A stretch of 28,927 nt of DNA. Source: an uncultured Collinsella sp. (lineage in GTDB: Bacteria > Actinomycetota > Coriobacteriia > Coriobacteriales > Coriobacteriaceae). Under the pieces are notes generated by a model. It ran no database searches, was not told the origin of the DNA, and was given only the letters and a program-made list of their open reading frames with translations. The position numbers and the translations under genes were made by a program. Of this stretch, positions 23,804 to 28,927 are shown piece by piece. The stretch spans positions 1-28,927 of the forward strand of contig UQHQ01000025.1 of NCBI GenBank assembly GCA_900540945.1. The letters run 5' to 3'. Within the stretch, counting starts at the first letter, position 1. Each line of letters begins with the position of its first letter.

Positions 23804-23875
23804 GGTCGTGTCCTCCTCGATCTGTAACCGTCCATGGATTACCTGCCTTTACTGTACGCGCGAGCGGCTCGTAAG

Positions 23876-23894
23876 GGTGGGCCATGTGTCCCAT
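23876..23894. promoter_or_regulatory. 19-bp repeated upstream element, copy 1
   Basis: GGTGGGCCATGTGTCCCAT occurs here, 73-91 bp before the first lipoprotein start, and again exactly at 24833-24851. Inside is an imperfect palindrome TGGGnCAnnTGnCCCA, the form expected of a dimeric regulator site. Confidence 0.6.
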
Positions 23895-23940
23895 TCTGAG
23901 GGCCGGATTTGCGCCGGCAAGTGGCAATATGTCCGGGCGC

Positions 23941-23976
23941 AAAAGAGGGGAGGGCCGGCCGATCCGATCCTCCCCT
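23941..23976 (-). terminator. Intrinsic terminator of the second lipoprotein gene
   Basis: On the minus strand AGGGGAGG pairs with CCTCCCCT (stem 23946-23953 with 23969-23976), followed by CTTTT. Confidence 0.75.
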
Positions 23977-24029
23977 GGCTGGGCGTCCGATCATTTAATG
24001 ACTGCGCATGCGATGCTGCGTGCGAGCCC

Positions 24030-24635
24030 CTAATGCTTGATCTCGATGCTCGAAATCTCGACTTCGCGTGCCTCGGAAACCGCTTCCGTCATGTCGTCGG
24101 GAAACTCGATGGAGTTGAGGAGTGCCTCGGCTTCTTTCTTATGCAGATCGAAGTTCGAGATAAGGACGTAGACACTTCCCGGTTCAACGTCGGTAAAGAG
24201 GAGGGTTGAGACGCCGCTGTTGTCCTCGTACGTTCCGATGAGCCACGTCCTGCCGTTATACTCGACGGACCCGCCATCCTTCCACTGGAACGTATCGCCT
24301 TTCTTTTCTGCCTGGTCGGCGTGGGACTCCTCAGCTGTCAGCGCCTTTTCCCAAACGGGGATAAAGCGATCGACCGAACCGTTCTCGTCTTCGGGGAAAG
24401 TGAGCTGGACCCTGTCGGCATTCTTGCCAGCGGAGTCGCTTACGCCAACGCCCTCGGGCATCTCGACCTTAAACCAGATAAAGTCAGTCTTCTTGGCAAC
24501 GGGGGCCTTTTCTTTGCTCTCGCTCTTAGCGGCGCTGCCGCCCACGCCCGATGCGCTCCCGTCGCAGCCGACAAGGGCAAACGCGGCAAAGAGGGCGATG
24601 CACAGGGAAAGGATCGATAGGGTCTTTTTCTTCAT
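24030..24635 (-). CDS. Lipoprotein, paralogue 2
   Basis: A 201-residue lipoprotein with signal peptide MKKKTLSILSLCIALFAAFA and lipobox LVGC (Cys24). The mature part matches paralogue 1 throughout: TDFIWFKVEMPEGV, DRFIPVWEK, VEYNGRTWLIG, TDVEPGSVYVLI and LLNSIEFPDD, with a different Lys/Ser-rich linker after the lipid anchor. The start is set by AAGGAGG 7 bp upstream; an in-frame ATG 33 bp earlier has no site. A TATAAG hexamer (24795-24790, minus strand) is a plausible -10 element about 155 bp upstream, so the leader may be long. It carries its own terminator, so the two paralogues are separate units that both have the 19-bp element upstream. Confidence 0.85.
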   Translation of the reverse strand: MKKKTLSILSLCIALFAAFALVGCDGSASGVGGSAAKSESKEKAPVAKKTDFIWFKVEMPEGVGVSDSAGKNADRVQLTFPEDENGSVDRFIPVWEKALTAEESHADQAEKKGDTFQWKDGGSVEYNGRTWLIGTYEDNSGVSTLLFTDVEPGSVYVLISNFDLHKKEAEALLNSIEFPDDMTEAVSEAREVEISSIEIKH

Positions 24636-24832
24636 GGTGGCGTCCTCCTTGTCTGCCGATGACATCACGGCGCCGCATGCTGTTGGGGTACTGATTGCGC
24701 TGGCGGCGGATGTCTCTGTGTGCTGTGCGGCTTATGCCTCCGTTCATCGCTTGTGGCCGTTGCGCGGCCGTGCCCCAACGGGTTCCTTACTTATAGATAT
24801 GCCCCAGTTTGTGCCGTTCGGGAGTCTCGAAA

Positions 24833-24851
24833 GGTGGGCCATGTGTCCCAT
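24833..24851. promoter_or_regulatory. 19-bp repeated upstream element, copy 2
   Basis: Exact second copy of the element at 23876-23894, here 198-216 bp before the second lipoprotein start and roughly 50 bp upstream of a possible -10 TATAAG. The rest of the 24636-25012 gap shows no gene; a promoter for the next operon lies at 24908-24936. Confidence 0.6.
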
Positions 24852-24907
24852 GTTTGCGGCGCCGACGCCTATCGTTCGTCATAGAAATCCGTGATGGCCA
24901 GGTGTGC

Positions 24908-24936
24908 TGACGCTCATGTGCTTATGGGCTAGACTT
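24908..24936 (+). promoter_or_regulatory. Probable promoter of the cyclohydrolase-folD operon
   Basis: CTGACG (24908-24913), a 17-bp spacer and TAGACT (24931-24936), each 4 of 6 to the sigma70 consensus, about 75 bp before the start codon. Confidence 0.45.
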
Positions 24937-25012
24937 AGCATCATTACGTGTTTGATGCGGTTGGTCGGCAGTTGCCGCCCGACCGATCTATATGACTTGA
25001 AGGTGCATACGT

Positions 25013-25645
25013 ATGAGCCAAGAGATGATGGACAAGACCTGCCGTGGGTTTGCCGAGGCGCTGGCCGCGCGCGAGCCGGTTCCCGGCGGCGGTAGCGCGA
25101 GCGCCTTTGTGGGCGCGCTGGGCGCCTCGCTTTGCGGGATGGTCGCTCGCTACGGGGCGACCAATCCCGCGCTTAGCGATCGGGCGGACGATCTGACGCG
25201 TGCATTTGCCCAGGCAGACGAGTTGGCGCAGGAACTAGTGGGTCTGGTTGCCGAGGATGTTCGTGCATACGGCCAGGTGTCCGCGTCGTACGGCGTTCCG
25301 CGCGAGGACCCGGCTCGACCCGCGGCGATTCAGGACGCGTTGCGCGTGGCGGCCATGCCGCCGTACCGGATCATGGATGCCTGCGGGCGCGCGCTGGCGC
25401 TGCTCGAGGACATGGCCGACAAGGGTTCGCGCCAGTTGCTGTCCGACGTGGCATGCGGCGCCGTGTTCTGCCGCGCCGCCATGCAAGGCGCGAGCCTGAC
25501 GCTCTTTGCCAACACCACATCTATGAAAGACCGGGCGCGCGCCGAGGAACTCGAGGCGGCGTGCGATGAACTACTAGATACGTGGCTGCCGCGCGCCGAT
25601 GCACTGGCGCGCCGTGCTGCTGACGCCGCAAGGAAGAGGGGATAG
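25013..25645 (+). CDS. fchA: Cyclodeaminase/methenyl-THF cyclohydrolase family protein
   Basis: A 210-residue all-helical protein of the formimidoyl-THF cyclodeaminase/FchA family. The hallmark PVPGGGSASAF (22-32) forms the folate site; further conserved segments are FAQADELAQELVGLVAEDVRAY and DVACGAVFCRAAMQGASLTLFAN. Members either deaminate formimino-THF or hydrolyse methenyl-THF to 10-formyl-THF. No histidine-degradation genes are nearby, while folD follows after 2 bp, so the cyclohydrolase role is favoured. This matters because the adjacent FolD lacks the residues needed for that step. A GAAGG site precedes the ATG. The pair appears to form one translationally coupled operon. Confidence 0.85.
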   Translation: MSQEMMDKTCRGFAEALAAREPVPGGGSASAFVGALGASLCGMVARYGATNPALSDRADDLTRAFAQADELAQELVGLVAEDVRAYGQVSASYGVPREDPARPAAIQDALRVAAMPPYRIMDACGRALALLEDMADKGSRQLLSDVACGAVFCRAAMQGASLTLFANTTSMKDRARAEELEAACDELLDTWLPRADALARRAADAARKRG

Positions 25646-25647
25646 CC

Positions 25648-26502
25648 ATGGCCGAACTGCTCAAGGGTGCTCCCGTTGCCCGCGCTTTGACCGAGGAACT
25701 TGCCGCTCGTTGCGCCGCCCTGCGCGAACAGGGCATCGTGCCGACACTGGCCATCGTTCGTGTGGGCGAGCGCGAGGACGACCTGTCCTACGAGCGCGGC
25801 GCCCTCAAGCGCTGCGAGAAGATTGGCATTGAGGCTCGCCGCGTTTTGCTTCCCGCCGATGTTTCACAGGACGAGCTGTTGGCGGCTATTAAGGACATCA
25901 ATGCCGACCCCGCTGTTCACGGCTGCCTGATGTTTCGTCCGTTGCCCGCTGGGCTTGACGAGGATGCAGTTGCCGCGGCACTCGAGCCCGCCAAGGATGT
26001 TGACTCCATGACGCCGGCCTCGCTGCTCACCACGCTTTCGGGTCGCGGCGAGGGCTTTGCTCCCTGCACGGCCGAGGCTGTGTTGGCGTTGCTGGACCAT
26101 TACGGCGTTGAGCTGGATGGGGCCAAGGTCGCGGTTGTTGGTCGGTCGCTCGTGATTGGCCGTCCCGTTGCCGCCATGCTTACGGCGCGCAATGCCACGG
26201 TGACGACGTGCCATACGCATACGCGCGACTTGGCTGCTGAGTGCCGTGCGGCTGATATCGTGGTTGCGGCCGTTGGACGTGCGCGCACGATTGGCGCGGA
26301 TGCGGTTCGCGATGGCCAGACGATCATCGATGTGGGCATTAACTGGGACGAGACCGCCGGCAAGCTGGTCGGCGATGTCGATTTTGATGCTGCGGAGCCG
26401 ATCGTTGGCGCAATTACCCCTGTGCCGGGCGGCGTGGGGGCTGTGACCACGGCGATTCTCGCCAAGCACGTGATCGAGGCGGCGGAGCGCGCATCGAAAT
26501 AG
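25648..26502 (+). CDS. folD: Methylene-THF dehydrogenase (FolD family, cyclohydrolase residues lost)
   Basis: A 284-residue FolD homologue. The NADP-binding domain is standard (VAVVGRSLVIGRPVAAML, TTCHTHT, DIVVAAVGR, IIDVGIN, PVPGGVGAVTTAIL). In the catalytic domain Tyr48 is present, but the Lys four residues later, needed for cyclohydrolase in FolD/MTHFD, is Ala52 (SYERGALK). The usual VQLPLP reads MFRPLP, replacing the second catalytic residue, Gln, with Phe96. The KDVD segment with the folate-binding Asp is kept. This pattern predicts a dehydrogenase that makes methenyl-THF but cannot open it. The upstream cyclohydrolase-family gene, 2 bp away, could complete the reaction and connect to 10-formyl-THF made by fhs. 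A ribosome-binding site (GAAGAGGGG) lies at the end of the upstream gene. Confidence 0.92.
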   Translation: MAELLKGAPVARALTEELAARCAALREQGIVPTLAIVRVGEREDDLSYERGALKRCEKIGIEARRVLLPADVSQDELLAAIKDINADPAVHGCLMFRPLPAGLDEDAVAAALEPAKDVDSMTPASLLTTLSGRGEGFAPCTAEAVLALLDHYGVELDGAKVAVVGRSLVIGRPVAAMLTARNATVTTCHTHTRDLAAECRAADIVVAAVGRARTIGADAVRDGQTIIDVGINWDETAGKLVGDVDFDAAEPIVGAITPVPGGVGAVTTAILAKHVIEAAERASK

Positions 26503-26527
26503 TCGTTTTTGACCACAGGGGTTGCCG

Positions 26528-26549
26528 GGGCGGCTGTTTCGCCCTTTTT
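26528..26549 (+). terminator. Intrinsic terminator after folD
   Basis: GGGCG (26528-26532) pairs with CGCCC (26540-26544) around a 7-base loop, followed by TTTTT. The left arm lies within the 16-bp repeat shared with 8363-8378. Confidence 0.75.
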
Positions 26550-26603
26550 GCGCCGAAGCGATACACTGTTGCCGTTTGATTTCTTCGCTCAAGGAGGATG
26601 CGC

Positions 26604-28127
26604 ATGCCGTGCACAACGATTTTGGTTGGTAAGAACGCGAGCTACGACGGGTCGACCCTGGTTGCCCGAAATGAGGACTCGTCCAACGGGGTGTTTGAGC
26701 CCAAGCGCATGCGCGTGGTGCATCCCGACGAGCAGCCGCGTGTCTACACGAGTGTCCTGAGCCACCTGACCGTTGAGCTGCCCGACAATCCCATGCGCTA
26801 CACAAGCGTCCCCGACGTTGTCCCGGGTCATGGCATTTGGGCCGAGGCCGGTTTCAACGAGCTCAATGTTGGCATGTCCGCAACCGAGACACTCACCACC
26901 AACGAGCGCGTCCGCGGCGCCGATCCGCTCGTGGACTACGTGCCCGCCAAGGGCAACGAGGGCGAGGACGGCTATGTTCCGGCGCAGCCCGGCGGTCTGG
27001 GTGAGGAGGACATGGTGACCCTGGTGCTGCCGTACGCCAAGTCTGCCCGCGACGGTGTGCGCATTCTGGGCGAGCTGCTCGAGCGCTACGGCACCTACGA
27101 GAACAACGGCATCGCCTTGAGTGACGTGGACGAGATCTGGTGGCTCGAGACCATCGGCGGCCACCACTGGATCGCCAAGCGCGTGCCCGATGACGCCTAT
27201 GTGACCATGCCCAACCAGCTGGGTATCGACAGCTTTGACCTGGACGATGCCGAGGGCACCCAGGCAGATCATATGTGCTCCGCCGACCTGCGCTCCTGGA
27301 TGGCCGAGTGGCATCTGGACCTGACGCTGGGTGTTAAGGGCGATGGTCCCGCTGCGGTCTTTAACCCGCGCGAGGCCTTTGGCTCGCACAGTGACAGCGA
27401 CCACGTTTACAACACGCCGCGCGCCTGGTACATGCAGCGCTGCCTCAACCCCAGCGATGTGTGGGACGGTCCCGAGGCCGACTACACGCCCGAGAGCGAC
27501 GATATCCCCTGGAGCCGCGTGCCCGAGCGCAAGGTGACCATCGAGGATATCAAGTACGTGCTTTCGAGCCACTACCAGGGTACGGAGTACGACTGCTACG
27601 GCAGCAAGGGCACGCCCGCCACGCGCGGCGCCTATCGTCCCATCGGCATCAACCGCAACAGCCAGCTTGCCGTGCTGCAGCTGCGCCCCTATGCGCAGCC
27701 GGCGTATCGCGCCGTGCAGTGGATGGCGTTTGGCTCTAACTCGTTTAACGCGCTCGTGCCGCTGTACGCCAATGTCGAGACCATGCCCGAGTACTACGCC
27801 GACACGCAGGCTCGCGTGACATCCGAGAATTTCTATTGGGCAAATCGCCTGATCGGTGCCTTGGCCGATGTTCGCTTCCATGAGTGCGGTCGCGCAGTCG
27901 AGGATTATCAGGAGAAGGTCGGCAGCATGGGCCACAAGCAGATTCACGACGTTGACGCTGTCGTAGCCGCGCTGCCCGAGGCCGAGGTGCCTGCCGAGCT
28001 CGCCCGTGCTAACGAGGCCTTTGCCGAGCTTGTGCACGTGGAAACCGATGCTCTGTTGGGCAAGGTGCTCTACACCACGAGCTGTGCCATGAAGAACTCC
28101 TTCGCGATGAACGACAACGTGAGGTAA
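26604..28127 (+). CDS. pepD: C69-family dipeptidase
   Basis: A 507-residue N-terminal-nucleophile hydrolase of peptidase family C69. The mature enzyme would use Cys3 (MPCTTILVGK) as nucleophile after removal of the first residues. Family landmarks include VARNEDSSNG, EAGFNELNVGMSATET, a WWLETIGGHHWIAKRVPDD segment and the C-terminal TTSCAMKNSF. It cleaves dipeptides from proteolysis in the cytoplasm or close to the membrane; there is no signal peptide. The start at 26604 has GGAGG 6 bp upstream, while ATG 26598 overlaps that site. It follows the folD terminator and is followed by its own hairpin at 28146. Confidence 0.93.
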   Translation: MPCTTILVGKNASYDGSTLVARNEDSSNGVFEPKRMRVVHPDEQPRVYTSVLSHLTVELPDNPMRYTSVPDVVPGHGIWAEAGFNELNVGMSATETLTTNERVRGADPLVDYVPAKGNEGEDGYVPAQPGGLGEEDMVTLVLPYAKSARDGVRILGELLERYGTYENNGIALSDVDEIWWLETIGGHHWIAKRVPDDAYVTMPNQLGIDSFDLDDAEGTQADHMCSADLRSWMAEWHLDLTLGVKGDGPAAVFNPREAFGSHSDSDHVYNTPRAWYMQRCLNPSDVWDGPEADYTPESDDIPWSRVPERKVTIEDIKYVLSSHYQGTEYDCYGSKGTPATRGAYRPIGINRNSQLAVLQLRPYAQPAYRAVQWMAFGSNSFNALVPLYANVETMPEYYADTQARVTSENFYWANRLIGALADVRFHECGRAVEDYQEKVGSMGHKQIHDVDAVVAALPEAEVPAELARANEAFAELVHVETDALLGKVLYTTSCAMKNSFAMNDNVR

Positions 28128-28145
28128 AGACGGCCTTGCGGCGAA

Positions 28146-28187
28146 CGAGCGGGACAAACGCCGTCAAAGGCTTTGCCCCGCTCGATT
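28146..28187 (+). terminator. Hairpin terminator after pepD
   Basis: CGAGCGGG (28146-28153) pairs with CCCGCTCG (28177-28184); beyond one mismatch, CAAA/TTTG extends the stem. ATTT follows. Confidence 0.6.
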
Positions 28188-28210
28188 TCTATCCCGGCGA
28201 TAAAACGATT

Positions 28211-28240
28211 TTGTGTCGTTCACCCAATCTTGGGTACAAG
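28211..28240 (+). promoter_or_regulatory. Possible promoter with embedded palindrome
   Basis: TTGTGT (28211-28216) and TACAAG (28235-28240) are spaced by 18 bp. The spacer holds the near-perfect palindrome ACCCAATCTTGGGT (28222-28235), suggesting repressor control of the next genes. Confidence 0.4.
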
Positions 28241-28275
28241 AAGGCCAATGCAGTTGTTCATGATTGGAGCCAACC

Positions 28276-28692
28276 ATGGTTATGAAATTCGATCAGCTTG
28301 TTAACGGTGCCATCAACGTGGGCTTCGGTGCCGCCGCCGTTGCCGTCGAGGGCGGCAAGAAGGTCCTCGACGACCTCAATACCAAGGGTGAGCAGGTGCG
28401 CAAGGACGCCGGCACTCCCGATATCGCCCGCAGCGTGTCCGACATGTTCGAGCAGGCCGGCGGCACCATCTCCGACCTGACCGAGCGCCTGGGCATGCAG
28501 GGCGAGACTGCGGCACAGCGCGTGCTCGACGAGCTCATCCTGGCCCGCGTCCGCGTTATGACCGCCCCCGAGCGCACGGCCTTCCTGGCCCATGTACGCG
28601 ACATCGTCGATTCGGTCGAGGACAACGTGACCTCGGTGCCCGTCGAGTCCGTTGAGCCCGACGATGCAGAGGACACCGAAGAGGCCGAGTAG
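28276..28692 (+). CDS. Small helical protein with acidic tail
   Basis: A 138-residue protein, predicted largely helical (FDQLVNGAINVGFGAAAVAVEGGKKVLDDL, then helices about 60-115), ending in an acidic tail (EPDDAEDTEEAE). It resembles phasin-like or coiled-coil accessory proteins in composition, but no family is certain. GGAG lies 6 bp before ATG 28276; 28282 is a possible second start, and 28264 TTG is unlikely. The next gene starts 8 bp after its stop, so it is probably the first gene of an operon with the AarF/UbiB-type kinase. Confidence 0.7.
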   Translation: MVMKFDQLVNGAINVGFGAAAVAVEGGKKVLDDLNTKGEQVRKDAGTPDIARSVSDMFEQAGGTISDLTERLGMQGETAAQRVLDELILARVRVMTAPERTAFLAHVRDIVDSVEDNVTSVPVESVEPDDAEDTEEAE

Positions 28693-28700
28693 CAGCGCAG

Positions 28701-28927
28701 ATGGCAGATTCCACCACCGATTACAACAATCTAGATCCCTTGGGTGACGAGGCGGCGGTTGTCGACGAGGTCGATGCCGCCGTCTCGGGCGCTCGCAAGA
28801 AGCCGCGCGCTGTCGATATGGTGCCCGAGGAGCCCGACGCGATGGCGCCGGACGAGGAATACCAGCTCACGCCGGCGGGCCGCCGCGAGCGCATCGGGCA
28901 GATCGTTCGCCTGATCAAAAAGTACCG
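28701..28927 (+). CDS. AarF/ABC1/UbiB kinase family protein, N-terminus (partial)
   Basis: Only the first 75 codons are in the window; the frame is open at the right edge. An acidic, disordered lead (MADSTTDYNNLDPLGDEAAV...) is followed by LTPAGRRERIGQIVRLIKKY, which resembles the stretch that opens the conserved kinase-like region in coriobacterial AarF/UbiB proteins. That link is based on this short segment and on the small helical gene 8 bp upstream, so the identity is tentative. The start ATG has only a weak ribosome-binding site, consistent with translational coupling to the preceding gene. Confidence 0.5.
   Translation, partial: MADSTTDYNNLDPLGDEAAVVDEVDAAVSGARKKPRAVDMVPEEPDAMAPDEEYQLTPAGRRERIGQIVRLIKKY

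Overview
The window is about 29 kb of high-GC chromosomal DNA, probably from a strictly anaerobic actinobacterium of the class Coriobacteriia, most likely Collinsella or a close relative. This placement is inferred from protein character, GC-rich codon use, a superoxide reductase, one-carbon folate enzymes and short operons; no rRNA or other marker gene confirms it.

Left part (1-19.2 kb) is mostly housekeeping. It holds the C-terminal nuclease domain of a recombination helicase-nuclease (cut by the window edge), the replicative polymerase dnaE, a SWIM-SNF2 ATPase 38 bp behind it, and a one-domain superoxide reductase. Next comes a 661-residue homologue of glutamine-dependent NAD synthetase whose two active sites both look destroyed. 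Then follow ruvC-ruvA-ruvB, overlapping and preceded by a near-consensus Gram-positive LexA (SOS) box, and formate-tetrahydrofolate ligase (fhs). After fhs come a membrane-anchored protein with a PASTA-like ectodomain, a convergent Mn-type cation diffusion facilitator, and a double zinc-ribbon protein.

Middle part (19.2-22.7 kb) looks like an accessory segment: short genes, lower GC in places, and long gene-poor stretches. Its most unusual content is a divergent pair of small RNA genes (19860-19927 on minus, 20135-20205 on plus). They share a tRNA-like core with a D-arm and a T-arm but no normal anticodon arm. Each has a good sigma70-type promoter placed at its 5' end and a matching intrinsic terminator. 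Beside them lie two coupled small ORFs, a 75-residue protein, an ADP-ribosylglycohydrolase and a hicAB toxin-antitoxin pair with two TTAG-N6-CTAA operator-like sites.

Right part (22.8-28.9 kb) holds a small PH-like protein and two tandem paralogous lipoproteins that share a 19-bp upstream element. It continues with a methenyl-THF cyclohydrolase/cyclodeaminase-like gene translationally coupled to folD, a C69 dipeptidase, a small helical acidic protein and the start of an AarF/UbiB-type kinase.

Folate genes seem to work together. fhs makes 10-formyl-THF. The folD product lacks the Lys and Gln needed for cyclohydrolase activity, and the cyclodeaminase-family gene 2 bp upstream could supply that missing step. 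Coordinates of starts were chosen from ribosome-binding sites and may differ from automated calls.
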